Counted from the stretch's first letter, positions 20,501 through 31,689 are shown. The stretch is 64,000 nucleotides of DNA from Henricia sp. BOLD:AAB3569 (GCA_037783545.1 JBBELK010000096.1:1922001-1986000); one strand, 5' to 3'. Made by a program: numbers and translations. The notes: generated from the letters alone by a model not told the origin.

Positions 20501-22588
20501 TACCTGTAAGCTTCTGTAAACTCAAAATAATGTACATGCTCACATGGAATGTGTAATCTTAATAATAATAAGTATACCTTATTCTTCACTGCCATGACAT
20601 TACAATAATGCAAATCTCTGTTGCCTTGTTGCCTGGTCACTTGTCGTGGAGAGATTCTCAGATCAACATTGTCAATTACAATTTTGAACCCTGGTTGCAT
20701 GTTGAGCAAGTGTTGTTTAAGACTTTCTTCTGCTTCTGTTAAGGTGCTCGGTTCCCTCTCGTCCACGTTTTCTTTTGGTTTCATTTCTGTCAGGTTTGTG
20801 ATTTTTTGTCTCAGTTCTTGTTCAACTTTCCTGTCCTCTGACATTTGAGCTGCCCATTTCTTTACAGGAGCATCAAAGTCTTTCCCTAAAGCAACTTGGC
20901 ACTTGATGATGGCTTTGTATGATACAGACAATCCTCTGCAATGTAGTCTCTCTATTGCTTCTTTTGTAACTCCTCCCCGTTTTAGTTGAAGTCCTGTGAG
21001 TGTCAAATGGCTGTTCATGTTGCAGTTGCGACAATACAGGAGTGTTCCCACCGCTGATAGAAGACATGGCAAAATGGTCTCCTTTGTCTTCACTTTAGTC
21101 CTCTTTAATGATTTCTCATTCACTGCAACTGCTTGAAGGATGTGATGAAAAACAGGTGCTTTTTCTTTAAGTTCCATCTCCTGGTTGATGTAGGACCAAT
21201 TCTGAAAAAGGGCATTCTAAGAATGGGTAAGTTACATTTTGTTACTCTGCTTCATTGATTAAAATCTCAAGAACAAAATGAGATGTGATGCATTTGTATG
21301 CTTGGAGGCTACAATTTTTGCAAAATCAGAATGATCAGGAAACCACTTTTGTTGATAATTTCTGTTGCTAAAATGTGGTGAAAAAACCTGATGATGCAAT
21401 TATAATTTACACATTTACATAAAAATATATTTGTGCAAAAAATGGATCACCTCAAGAGCATCTTTGTCTGTCCGTTGAAAAAGAGATTCCACATCCTTCT
21501 TGCAAAGTCCATCAACCTCTCTTACTACAATGTCTGTGACTGCCTGTGGACAAATCTATAAATGTTAGATAGATGTTTAATAAGCTGTGTACGTGTTCTT
21601 TTAATGTTTCATTTTTATGGTAAAGTAGGTTACCCCCTCCTCCCTTCACCTAATACCAAAACACACAAAACCAACACTAAATACCTGGAATACATGGAAT
21701 GTCCAGTGGAATACAAATTAAGGGCAGACCGTTTGTTTTATTTTTTTTGTAAGTTTAAGCAATGTTCAGTTGGCTTAATTACCGGTTTAGAAAAGTGCTA
21801 GTTTAAATTGTCAAGAAAAATTAGAAAAATACAATTGTTATGCACATTTACAATTGACTTTCAGAGTTTTATTGTCACACCAAAAACGTGAAATAACTCG
21901 GAAACAACACTGAGATTTGATATTCTTCATTGTTGCTAATAATAGGGAATCTGAGTGGAGAATTTAATCAATCAAATTTATCGTTTCTGTTGGCTTGGTA
22001 ACAACAGATTACTAAAGTGTGATGTCAGTTGTCAGGGTAACTGGGTCTAAACATTCACGGATAATCTGAAAGGTCCATTGCTAAAGTGCAGGGAAACAGT
22101 TCACTGTTTTTTGTGTAGACCCAAAGGACAATGAATGCCAATACATGTACCTTCAGATAATGTTGAGGTAGATGAACATTGACTGTTTTGGCATGTTGGC
22201 AGGGTGATTTTGAAACGTCAAATGACAATTTCTTTCGAGGTCTCTGTTTGTGTGGAGATGGCGACGGGCTTGAACGGAACCTTTTACAGCTTAGCCGCTT
22301 CTCGTCTGGTGTTTTGCATTCTCGCTTCACTTTCAAATCTGCATGATATTCCGCAAAAACCTTTCTCAGATCTCTCGCCAAACCCTCTAGCTTTTCAATG
22401 TTGACAATTTTTGTATGGCAAGGTCCGCACACACGTTCAGTTTGGCTTGTCAAAAAATATGTCACGTCTTGCCCCAGGATTGTTTCTACTCTTGATTGAA
22501 GGTCGGATCTGTGAACCAGGAAGTACTTTCGACTCGAAAGAATCTGTTGCTTGCATATTAAGCATTCACGCCACTTTTGAGTCTCCAT
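16602..22588 (-). CDS. DUF6589-type protein gene, seven exons
   Basis: Exons in coding order: 22588-22151, 21543-21451, 21201-20578, 20120-19908, 19766-19515, 19140-18995, 17542-16602, giving about 900 residues. Exon 1 carries Cys pairs (CLICKQ, CGPC) that look like an N-terminal zinc module, then a basic stretch. Exon 3 holds IVIDNVDLRISPRQ...NRDLHYCNVMAV, which I recognise as typical of DUF6589 proteins, large multicopy proteins of unknown function in invertebrates and fungi. Exon 5 (GLIPVIEDFHALGNFYQ) and exon 6 (DVGTLYASRNFL...NVPVDPMKNFNA) continue this pattern. Exon 7 has one C2H2 finger (CPECDKTYQQ...H...H), then the conserved YHTLRILAQ region. Two oddities: exon 5 best ends at a GC donor (cag/gcatgt), and exon 7 has a one-base frameshift near 17215-17190. 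The function is unknown; a mobile-element origin is possible. Confidence 0.75.
20215..20452 (+). mobile_element. tRNA-derived SINE, + orientation
   Basis: Starts taccgtggcctagtggttca (A-box-like) and has ggttcgatacc (B-box-like) about 50 bases on, followed by an unrelated body with ggatgtaaagccgttggtcca. A relative is at 40938-41176 on the - strand, and an identical copy at 58185-58422. It lies in intron 3 of the DUF6589-type gene. Confidence 0.8.
20578..21201 (-). CDS. DUF6589-type gene, exon 3
   Basis: 208 codons between acceptor tttcag and donor gtatac, phase 0 at both ends. It includes CRNCNMNS, a charged coiled region (EDRKVEQELRQKITNLTEMK) and the IDNVDLRISPRQ signature. Confidence 0.75.
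22007..22130. repeat. MITE related to 51525-51695
   Basis: Shares actaaagtgtgatgtcagttg, gggtctaaacattc, cagggaaacagttcactg and gtgtagacccaaa with the complete palindromic element at 51525-51695. Located in intron 1 of the DUF6589-type gene. Confidence 0.7.
22151..22588 (-). CDS. DUF6589-type gene, exon 1
   Basis: 146 codons, ATG at 22588, donor gtacat in phase 0. Cys pairs at residues about 9-12 and about 55-58 suggest a zinc-binding module. An Arg/Lys/Ser-rich segment follows that could serve as a nuclear localisation signal. Confidence 0.7.
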
Positions 22589-24036
22589 AATTATTGCAGC
22601 GAATACGGAATAGTCTCATATACTCACATAATAAGCACGTGTGTATGTTTACATACATCCACTCGAGAACTCGTACAATAGATTTGTACAATTCCCCTTG
22701 TCTCCAGGAATTTCACATGGCGTAAAGTTATATTAAACAAATAATTACATGCGATCATTTTCAATCCCTTTTTAAGTGTTTCATGTTTTATCTTTTCTTT
22801 TTGAAAAAAAAATCACTTATTTATGTTACTTTTTTGAATATTGAAAACTGGTTAATGATACATGCATTTGCGAAAAAAATGGAGCGACAGCTTCAAGTTT
22901 AATATAATTATCTCCACAGGGTCACGTCTAAAACACATACAATGAAAGTACAAGAAGCGACAGTTCCATTCTATCAAAAGGTAAAATATTGGTCACACCG
23001 TAGCAAGCGTACATTTTAGTGTCATTTTCGTTCACACGATTACAATATTTCGTACTTTAGTAATGAAGTCTACAGGAGAATAGTAGATAGAAACTGAAAC
23101 ATGTTTTTGGAAATGTGCCGCGATAAAATGTTAAACCAACTCCCACCTGTGAAAAATCGACGCGACCAACCGGATTTTCATACGCCCCAATTGGCTGTCG
23201 CTACGGAAACCGCGCTGTATGTAAATCCAACTGGTGAATACATGAATGTAGCTGGCGTGCAGGATTCCCAAGTCCGAGATCCTTAACCGAAATAGACTAG
23301 TTCCCTGTCCATACATTTCAAAAATCGGAAACGGAAAACAAAACAGGATCTCGGACTTGGAACCAAGTCTACATGGCACGTTAAACGAAAGCACTTGTCT
23401 TCATCTATCAGAAAAACGCTATTGTTTTCCAAAGTTTTGTCTAGTCCAGTCAGGAATCACAAACCAATTGACACCCTCAAAATCCACGATACGACCCATC
23501 ACTTCAGATTTACACAATTACCAACTAAACAATGACCCAAATTGTGACAAAATATACATCAATCGAAAGAGGAAGAATTATTCTACAAACTTACCCCGCC
23601 ATCTTGGCCACCAACTACTCGTTAAAAACGCTTGCGAGCAACGAAATAAGGCCAACGAAATCTCGCGAACATCCCGGACTTTCTCGAGGCGCGTTCACGC
23701 CAATGAGCTGTGCAGATAAAATTGGGCATTTGACCTCATTATCGGGGGCGCTGCGGACTGACTGTCATAGAATACCGTCCGGAAGATTTCAAAAACACAT
23801 GAGGCTTTTTTTCATTATTCATTTTTCATTATTTTGTAAAACAGGTGCCCGAGGGGTACATAGACAATGATAGAGGTGCACTTCCGTCTTCAGATCGTTT
23901 TCACGTCTGCCATCATTGCATGACAGGCAGACACCGATGAGACGTAATTTTTCATTGGCCAAAATTCGATGTCGCGATGGCAACAGCCAATCAGATGACG
24001 GAATACATAAGTGTACAGAACGTCCGAAGAGAGATC
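22589..24036. other. 5' flank of DUF6589-type gene, no gene recognised
   Basis: It contains a second copy of the small palindromic repeat (about 23250-23372). Open frames at 23357-23870 show no known domain and both copies are identical, so I do not call them genes. The promoter of the DUF6589-type gene should be here. Confidence 0.45.
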
Positions 24037-24152
24037 GGGGGCGCGTTCAATAGCACAATACATACGTACGCCTGTATGGGTATTTTCCTATACCTTCACC
24101 GTTGAAGGTATTGTCGGTATGCATATACGTATTGCGCTATTGAACGCGCCCC
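24037..24152. repeat. 116-bp hairpin element
   Basis: Begins ggggcgcgttcaatagcac and ends with the inverse tgctattgaacgcgcccc. The interior pairs further (aatacatacgta / tacgtatt). Duplicated at 62007-62122. Confidence 0.85.
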
Positions 24153-24615
24153 GGGACTTCAGTCGGATTTGCAGTCTCGCGCGGCTACACCGAAACACGA
24201 AAAGTGGAATTGTGTGTCAGAACTTGGATCTCGCGCTCAAGACTATCGTCTGCCGTCTGATTTCGAAAAATCTGGTTGATTGGTCGGAATTTCTCAGCGG
24301 CGGCCATTTGGTCATGCGGGCGGAGGACGGTATTCTATGACTTTCATTCCGATGGCCTTATGTCCGATCTTATTAGTTTAGGCGCCGCCATATTGGCGGG
24401 GGATACATTATCCCCCATAGTTCTAGGGGTACCCGACGTCACTTTTTTTTGTTTTGTGGGCCTATACATTGAACAAATATTTTAAGGAAATTTACTCCTG
24501 ACTAGCTGGAATCAACATAGGCCTATCATCAACTTCTAAGTAAGGCTAGGCTACTTCCCACAGTGACTAGCTGAGGCATGAGCATGGTGAGGTTACCATG
24601 TTACCTTTAAAGCCC

Positions 24616-25290
24616 TACTTCCAAATACTGAAAGGCACCCAGGCCTGTTTTTTTGCTGATATATGCTTCTGCTTGGCGGCATGGGTGACTTTCAAGATCA
24701 GCACTTTTTTTTCCCCATCAAAATCGTTGCTCAAAATGGAATCTTTAGACAAGTCTTTTTACAGGAAATTGCCATTTTTTGGTAAAATCAAAATCTCTAC
24801 ACGTTCTACATACCTCCCTGGTCGTAATTCTCTGAAAACTTACGTACATACCTTACGTTTTTCTCAAATTCACAAACTCACCTCGCGTGCGTGCAGAACC
24901 CTGTTAAACATGGTGGATGGCTGCCGCATTGAATTATGGGATGACACAATGGCTCGATCCGAATTAGTGGCTTTGGCTGTGGCTATGGCTGTTGCTATGG
25001 ACGGACAATGAAAATCAATTATGGGATGGTGTCATCCCATAATTCAATGCGGCAGCCATCCGCCATGTTTGACAGGGTTCTGCACGCACGCGATGTATAT
25101 AGAACGTGTAGAGATTTTGATTTTACAAAAAAATGGCAATTTCCTGTAAAAAGACTTGTCTAATAATTCCAATTTGAGCAACGATTTTGATGGGAAAAAA
25201 AAGGTGATGATCTTGAAAGTCACCCATGCCGCCAAGCAGAAGCATATCAGCAAAAAAACAGGCCTGGGTGCCGTTCAGTATTTGGAAGTA
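24616..25290. mobile_element. Foldback element (family 2), about 675 bp
   Basis: Arms of about 320 bp are inverse copies around a centre near 25000 (tatgggatgacac / gtgtcatcccata). The outer ends read tacttccaaatactga and its inverse. Related fragments occur at about 30440-30581 plus 37681-37780 (split by the Gmr1-like element) and at about 39700-39960. No transposase. Confidence 0.9.
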
Positions 25291-25293
25291 ACC

Positions 25294-25845
25294 TTAGCCC
25301 TAGCCCCGCGAGCAGTGCTTCGGAAAACCTCAGCCCTGTCGCCTAATCTACCCCAAATCTGTGGCAAACTCACGCAAATGAAATTTGTCCCATGGCTCTG
25401 ATATTTGCTCAATAGGTGCTGAGTGCACCTATTGAGCAAATATCAGAGCCATAGGACAAATTTTGCAAATTTGCAAATTTGCAGTTTGCAAATATTCCGA
25501 AGAGTACGCGTCGATCCGATGTCTAGTTTCGGTGAAATCGTGGGCAAACTTGAGACCCTCCGTTGTTTGGTTTGCCCAAAAATCAAATGTGCGAGAGCGG
25601 AGAGGTCAACACTAGACAGTTCCACATCGTCAATTTACTTCCCTTCGTCGTAAGATGAAGGGAAGTAAATATGAGGACAGCGAACCAGTCTAGATTGTGT
25701 TGACCTTGTACGTCTGAGTCGTCAGGTGTGCACTTCAGTCGGTTCGTACGTGATAATACTACGTACGTACTTGATAATTTAATGCGTACGTACGTGATAA
25801 TAATACGTACGCACATAATATTACATGTATCACGTACGTACTTAC
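25294..25845. repeat. Degenerate foldback (family 1) and acgtacgt-rich tract
   Basis: Sequence related to the foldback in RecQ intron 1: cgcgagcagtgcttcgg, the inverted pair atttgctcaataggtgc / gcacctattgagcaaat, and ttacttcccttcgtcg with its inverse. It is followed by acgtacgt-type words interspersed with tgataat (about 25745-25845). The second copy is at 63264-63815. Confidence 0.75.
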
Positions 25846-26399
25846 TAAAACAAAAAACAAAAAAATATTTATAAATGTCCCCTCTGGGTCTTCGTATGAA
25901 AGGGTTTACCGACGGCTGATTTGGAATGTAAGGTAAGGTCGTGTAGCATGATTCAACATGGCGAATGGAGTGAAATTGGTGAAGGGCTAAAAGTGATACA
26001 AAATGGTAATGTCCCAATGTAAATGTCAGAAAATCAGTTTTAATTAGCCTTCTAAAAGTAGACTAGTTCCATAGCACATATTTCATTGATATATAAACAC
26101 CATTTCATGGCTTTAATGCAAAGTTGTTTCACAGCCTGATGAATATTAATTTTGAATATTGAATAAATTAATATTATATTTGAATATACATGAGGTAGAA
26201 TGAATGTTCAAAAATCGTGCGATAAGGGACAGGGTAGAACCTCATCTTTCCCAATCTGGTCATGCGCACATGGCAACAGACCGTACTTAGATTTTGCAGC
26301 TGCGGTTTTGTCACGATGCACTCGGAAACTTGGCTCAAAGTACAACTTCTTGTTTTCGGATTTTGCTGGTCGCGGTCTCATTTTCTTCCTCTTCTTAGG

Positions 26400-26481
26400 C
26401 TATACAAGGTAAAGTACAAGCTATACAAGGTAAAGTACAAGGAAAGACGACACCTTCAGGAGAGGAAAGACGACACCTTCA
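26400..26481 (+). repeat. Short tandem duplications in LINE leader
   Basis: ctatacaaggtaaagtacaag is present twice in tandem (26400-26441), then ggaaagacgacaccttca twice (26441-26481). They lie about 90 bases upstream of the LINE ATG and may be part of its 5' UTR/promoter. Confidence 0.8.
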
Positions 26482-26573
26482 CGCGGGCCTCTCTGTAAGT
26501 ACCAACTGAGTTGGGAAACTAACGTCGTCAAGGATTGCGAACTGACAACCGCATATAGAGTTTTTACTCTACC

Positions 26574-29500
26574 ATGTCTACCCTTCTTCAAATAAGACAC
26601 TGTACTCGTCACCCGCGAGCACCACCATCTCCCCAGCAACTTTCCATCGCCACATGGAATGTGAGAGGCCTTGCAGCATCATCGAAAAGGCAAACGCTCG
26701 GAGAAGACTGCGAACATTACCAGGTCGACATCGCATGCATCCAAGAGACCAAAGTCACAATGCAATCAGAACAAACCTTGCACACCGGGCACAAACTAGT
26801 ACTGATGCAACAAAAGCACACTGTACACCATGGACTGGGATTTGTCATCGGCTCCAGACTATTAAACCATGTCATCAGCTATGGATATGTAAGCGACCGC
26901 ATTGCAACCATTGATCTGTCACTTCCCCTGAGAAATGGCTCAACTGCCAAATGTCGCATAGTAAACGTCTACGGTCCTACATCAGAAAGAGCTCGGGAAG
27001 ACCCATCACTGCTAGACACTCTCTACGAAGAACTGGCTTATGCCATCGATGTGCCATCTAGATGGCTCCTCTTCGTATGCGGCGATTTCAACTCCAAACT
27101 TGGCAAACTAAACCAGTTAGACATTGGATCAGGACTAGGCTCATGCATGGGATTGCATGGAACAGGCACCCAAAACAACAATGGTGATTGTTTGGTACAA
27201 TTCATTAGTAGCCATGGCCTATTTGCAACAAACACGGCCTTCAAACACCCATGTCGACACCGTACAACTTGGACCGGACACATCGCTGCCCCCAAAAGAC
27301 GGCCCAACTCCAAAGCAACCATACCGGTCTTCAACCAAATAGACTTTGTGCTTTGCAAACAGACAACTAAACCCATGCTACACGATTCTCGTTCTTATGG
27401 AGGATGCGATCTCAACTCCGACCATAAACTGGTAGTTACACGGCTGCAACTGAATCGCATATGCCTGACACATAAATATCGCCCGAAAGGACGTGGTCCA
27501 GTCAGGTATGACCTTTACAGGCTTGCAAGTGATGCCTCAACCCAAAATGCCTACAGACATAGTCTGCAGGTCAACCTGGAAGGTATCCTTACTGGCCGTG
27601 ACAATAATGATGCCCTGTCAAATGTACTGAAGCAAATGGAAACATCAGCTACTGAAACTGTTGGAGTCTTGACAAATTGCCGTGGCAGACGCCACACTGA
27701 AGACCAATTGGTGAGAGACCTGTCACTGCAACAAAAGGCTATGAGACTCCGCATCTACCAAAGCAGCGTTAGTGAAGATCGTTCGAACATACGCAAGGAA
27801 CGAAATGTTCTACTACGCAAGATCAAGAAGCGCCTGCGAGAACTCGCAGTTGAACGAGCAGATGCCCTGGCAGATGACATCACATCTACAGACGACTGTC
27901 GCAAAATGTTCCGAGCTGCACGTGCTCTTAAGGTAACTGGTCCGACACCAACACTCACAGTACATAATGCTGATGGACAATTCATGGGAACTGACCAAGG
28001 CAAGGCCGATACCATTCGCGAATGGTTCAGCAAACAATTTACAGACCCAGACGACGACGGTTTAGAGCCTTTTACTGGTGATCCAAGGCCACTAACGGCC
28101 CCCATCACAAACGGGGAGGTTGGCAAAGCTATAACATCCCTGAGAAACTGCCGTTCACCTGGACCTGATGGAATCCCAAACGAATTGTTCAAATATGCCA
28201 ACGATGTTGTGTCACCACCTATTGCTTCCATCTTTAACTCAGCATTCCATCACCACGTTTCAATTGAATCTACCGGACAAGGCACACTAATAGCATTGCC
28301 AAAACCCAAGAAGGCTCCTGGCCCACCTGCCAACTTGCGACCAATCGTCCTACTGAACAGTATCCGTAAAATCCTGTCCACAATAACGCTAAATCGTATC
28401 CGGGAGAAGATTGACATCTTTACTGGCCCATATCAAAGCGGTTTTAAGAGAGGTAGGAGCTGTGCTGACATAGTCTGGGCACAACGTATGCTCGTTTCAG
28501 TAGTGATGTCAAAACACTGGGATTTCTTCAAGATGGGCATAGATATGTCCAAGGCTTTCGACACCATAAAGCGCTCAAGAATACTAGATGTTCTCCATCA
28601 GGCAGGCTGCAATGACGACGAATTACGACTTGTGAGGCTAGTACTAGCAAATACCAAGCTGAAGGTCCGTGTCATGAAGACCTACTCGGCTGAATTCGTC
28701 ACATCTATCGGCTCGCCACAGGGAGACAGTCTTTCACCAGTGCTCTTCACATGTTACCTCGCTGCTGCCTTGTCATCCGTTAGAGAGGCTTCTACTAGAC
28801 CTAACCCTCCTATCTCATCACTTGGAATGCCACTAGAGATGGAATATGCAGATGACGTAGACTTCATAGACGAGGAAAAAGAAACACTGGACAACGTACT
28901 CCCTATCGCTGCAGCCAAATTGAAAGATGTGAACCTGTTCATGAATGAGACCAAAACGGAATTCACACATGTCTATCTGTCAGACAACCGTGCAGGAGAC
29001 GACGAGGACGATCCTGTGAGAGGGGACGAACAGTGGAGAAAAAGCAAAATTCTTGGCTCCCTACTTTGTAGTTCGTCAGATGTATCTGCACGTCGTGTTA
29101 TTGGCAACATAGCCTTCCAGTCCTTTTGGAAAATCTGGATCAGAAAGTCAAAAATCCCACTGTCAAAAAAGCTACGACTCTACGATGCAACGTGTGTCTC
29201 CATAATGCTGTACAACTGCAACAGCTGGGCCGCTCCAAAAGCAGTCATGGACAAGCTGGACGCCTGCCACCGTAGACACCTACGGATCATCACGGGACAC
29301 CGATGGCCAAATAGTTTGATCTCTAACGATGCTCTGTATGAAATGTGTAACACAGTTCCACTGTCTACCAGAGTAGCCAAACAAAGATGGTCAATGTTTG
29401 GTCACATATTGCGCATGCCAGAGTCTGTACCAGCTCAGACGGCATTGAATTTTGCAGTGATTGGATCCAGTCAGTACCGAGCACGTAAAGGCCGCCATTG

Positions 29501-29636
29501 CATGAACCTCCTTGGTGTTCTCAGGGCCGACCTCAAAACGTCAGGACTTGGAACCCTAAAATCTCGAAAGAAACTGAGGGAGCTCAGGATGCTCGCAACC
29601 GATAAGAAGCAGTGGCTTCAACTGAAGAAGGACTGA
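26574..29636 (+). CDS. APE-type non-LTR retrotransposon polyprotein (LINE), intact ORF
   Basis: A single 1,020-codon open frame. The N-terminal apurinic-type endonuclease has ATWNVRG (26-32), CIQETKV (about 55), CGDFNSKL (about 169) and NSDHKL (about 290). The reverse transcriptase has SPGPDGIPNELFK, LRPIVLLNSIRKILS, YQSGFKRGRSCAD, GIDMSKAFD, GSPQGDSLSP and YADD (758-761). The C-terminal part (NSWAAPKAVMDKLDACHRRHLR...) is the post-RT region. The protein would nick target DNA and prime cDNA synthesis there. A one-ORF element of this size resembles RTE-like clades, but I am not sure of the clade. No stop or frameshift was found, so it may be a recent copy. It lies in TRAPPC4 intron 1 in the same orientation. 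Confidence 0.93.
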   Translation: MSTLLQIRHCTRHPRAPPSPQQLSIATWNVRGLAASSKRQTLGEDCEHYQVDIACIQETKVTMQSEQTLHTGHKLVLMQQKHTVHHGLGFVIGSRLLNHVISYGYVSDRIATIDLSLPLRNGSTAKCRIVNVYGPTSERAREDPSLLDTLYEELAYAIDVPSRWLLFVCGDFNSKLGKLNQLDIGSGLGSCMGLHGTGTQNNNGDCLVQFISSHGLFATNTAFKHPCRHRTTWTGHIAAPKRRPNSKATIPVFNQIDFVLCKQTTKPMLHDSRSYGGCDLNSDHKLVVTRLQLNRICLTHKYRPKGRGPVRYDLYRLASDASTQNAYRHSLQVNLEGILTGRDNNDALSNVLKQMETSATETVGVLTNCRGRRHTEDQLVRDLSLQQKAMRLRIYQSSVSEDRSNIRKERNVLLRKIKKRLRELAVERADALADDITSTDDCRKMFRAARALKVTGPTPTLTVHNADGQFMGTDQGKADTIREWFSKQFTDPDDDGLEPFTGDPRPLTAPITNGEVGKAITSLRNCRSPGPDGIPNELFKYANDVVSPPIASIFNSAFHHHVSIESTGQGTLIALPKPKKAPGPPANLRPIVLLNSIRKILSTITLNRIREKIDIFTGPYQSGFKRGRSCADIVWAQRMLVSVVMSKHWDFFKMGIDMSKAFDTIKRSRILDVLHQAGCNDDELRLVRLVLANTKLKVRVMKTYSAEFVTSIGSPQGDSLSPVLFTCYLAAALSSVREASTRPNPPISSLGMPLEMEYADDVDFIDEEKETLDNVLPIAAAKLKDVNLFMNETKTEFTHVYLSDNRAGDDEDDPVRGDEQWRKSKILGSLLCSSSDVSARRVIGNIAFQSFWKIWIRKSKIPLSKKLRLYDATCVSIMLYNCNSWAAPKAVMDKLDACHRRHLRIITGHRWPNSLISNDALYEMCNTVPLSTRVAKQRWSMFGHILRMPESVPAQTALNFAVIGSSQYRARKGRHCMNLLGVLRADLKTSGLGTLKSRKKLRELRMLATDKKQWLQLKKD

Positions 29637-30119
29637 TTGCCGCTGCAGGATGTTTCTACTACTGCAGCAGCAGAATACAGTTTATCATCATTAAATGTAA
29701 ATTCCGCCTTAGGGTGTCCTTGCACGGTAATCGACCCGCACGCGTGAATGGTAATATCTTGTGCATGCACTAACTAATAATTTTTGAAGGAGAAAATGTG
29801 ATTTTTCTACAGAAAAGCAACATTTGCGACAAAAGTGCAAGTGGAAAGTACACGTATACATGTATATCGTAATTTTTTACATTATCTGATCTGTTGATTC
29901 CAGGAGGGAATTTCCTTAAAATCTTTGTTCAATGCCTTAATATGACTTACATGTATTAAGCATCAATAAGTGCAAATCTAATGAAAAAAAATAAGCAATT
30001 TGAGGGGAAAATTTAAATGTTACTAACTAGGAAATTGTTTTTCGAGTTGTCCCATTAGTTGAATGCAGGAGGGCTTATATGACGTCTGACTTGTAAATTC
30101 TTTCCCTTATTGATTACAG
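29637..30119. other. LINE 3' end and last part of TRAPPC4 intron 1
   Basis: The LINE 3' UTR probably ends near 29694 (tatcatcattaaatg). The remainder is intron up to the acceptor tgattacag at 30111-30119. Confidence 0.5.
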
Positions 30120-30294
30120 TTGGCCACACAATTCTCGCAATCAACGGCGACCCAGTCCGTGGCAGACAGCTCGAAGATGGACGAGACGTCCTGGAGATGA
30201 TAGCAAATCCCGAAAACTACCCCATAGCCATCAAATTCGGTCTTCCAAAACTCTCAACAAACGAACGCATTATGCTTGCCAGTATGTTCCACTC
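30120..30294 (+). CDS. TRAPPC4: TRAPPC4 exon 2
   Basis: Acceptor attacag/TT, donor CACTC/gtaagt. With one base from exon 1 it encodes [16 protein letters not shown], then [12 protein letters not shown] and [21 protein letters not shown], matching the middle of TRAPPC4 (AING...NPxNYP...[12 protein letters not shown] in the family). The ends are phase 1 (5') and phase 2 (3'). Confidence 0.95.
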
Positions 30295-30439
30295 GTAAGT
30301 ATAATAATATTATAGTTACTAAGACTGGTTCATGTTAGATTGCTGAAAGTGTACTGTCATTATTTTCTTTAATTTAGTGGACATTTAGTACTTCCAAATA
30401 CTAAAAGTATTAGCCTTTTTATTGTTTTTATTGACAATT

Positions 30440-30581
30440 ATATCATTATTATTAAGCTCTTACTTTCATAAATGACAATTTTTTCCTATCAAAATCGTTG
30501 CTCAAAACAGCATATTTAACCAATTCTTCTTACAGGAAATTGCATTTTTTAAAGTTAAAATTAAAATATGTACACGCTCTA
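30440..30581. repeat. Fragment of foldback family 2, left of Gmr1-like element
   Basis: cctatcaaaatcgttgctca, ttacaggaaattgca and tacacgctcta follow the order seen at 24715-24815. The same repeat resumes after the LTR element at 37681 (ctctacatac...cctccctggtaat), so the element landed inside a copy of this repeat. Confidence 0.75.
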
Positions 30582-31672
30582 TGTAACCACTTGACCCTTT
30601 ACTATTATACTAAGTGCTTGCAAGTGGCTACCCCGGGTCCTTACACCAAAACCAATAATTATTATACGAAACAAATTTGTATATTGCTTTAAGTATTTTA
30701 TTTACGTATTTACAAAATAATGATAATGGATTCCAATTTATACTAATATAATTCTCAAGGCAACTTTAACTCTTTCAATTCAAATCTCCTTATCAAATAT
30801 AGTTAGCCTTAAGTCGTCCGTTATCAATTCTCCGATTACTCACTTTCCAATTATACTTTGATCAACCGTAAATCAATTTATCCAAAGTTCTCAATTCCTA
30901 ATCAACTCACTATAACCATAGTACTTGCTACGGGCCGTCTAACTACACTTTGAAATACGATACTGGTTCACACTTATTCAGTCAGTTTACTCAAAGTTCT
31001 GTCCATTGCTTGTCAAGCCTCAGTCCATTGCTTGTCAAGCCTCAGTCCAACGGCGTACACGACAGTCCTCTAGTCCGCGAGTCAGGCACGTCTGGTTTCG
31101 TGACTACTCCAAACTTGGCCCCGCTGACACTCCCGGTCAGATCACGGTCGCACGGTGGACTTGGGCTGCACAATGGTATACCGTCAAAATGAACCGTCTC
31201 AATGACGTCATTCAAAAGCCATAGTTATCGACGATAGTTCGGCAGACTGTGTGTCGCAGAAACAGCAGGTTCAAACTTGGGGCGGTAGAAATCTGGAAAT
31301 CGGCGCTGATTTCTGCCGATCAAATCCAGGCATCGCGTTCCGGGACAGAATTCACCGGGCGATCATCCCTTGCAGAATCAGAGGGTTTCAGGTGGCTGAT
31401 ACCGGCCCTAGTCACTGACGCACACGTCCACACAAACGTTCTCGATCTGACGAGACTTACTGACCGACTGACACACCCTTCTACCACTTTCCCACACTAC
31501 ATATTTCATGACGTCACACTAACATTCTTTATCACGCACACGTTTTCTCAAGAATATGTCTGGAATGTGAGCCGTGAGAACGTTTATGCAAATGACTAAA
31601 ATAAGTAAACTGAGCATGCGCGATAACTACATGTATGGCAAAAGTACAAACGTTTTAAAACTTATTCTGACA
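30582..31672 (-). repeat. LTR of element B (3' LTR in element sense)
   Basis: Starts tgtaaccacttgaccc, ends cttattctgaca. Relative to the other LTR it has an extra tandem 21-bp ttgcttgtcaagcctcagtcc unit and a few bases (acatg) near the end. It contains several tgacgtca-like words. The apparent ORF at 31249-31599 is an LTR artefact. Confidence 0.95.
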
Positions 31673-31689
31673 ATTTCCCCCTCTTTTTG
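31673..31689 (-). other. Polypurine tract of element B
   Basis: On the - strand aaaaagagggggaaat lies directly beside the 3' LTR. Confidence 0.8.

Larger units (their letters stand above)
17673..26050 (+). repeat. Segmental duplication, copy 1 (about 8.4 kb)
   Basis: Matches 55643-64000 in the same orientation at a constant offset of 37,970, dropping to 37,950 after a 20-bp indel near 25860. By eye I found roughly 15 single-base or short differences. It begins inside intron 6 of the DUF6589-type gene and runs past its 5' end. Copy 2 continues to the window edge, so the full length is unknown. Confidence 0.97.

Noticed and set aside
23357..23870. Overlapping ORFs upstream of the DUF6589-type gene
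   Set aside because: No domain recognised; they are conserved in copy 2 only because the whole segment is a recent duplicate.
31249..31599. 116-codon ORF repeated at 37263-37613
   Set aside because: Both lie at the same place in the two LTRs of element B, without a recognisable domain.
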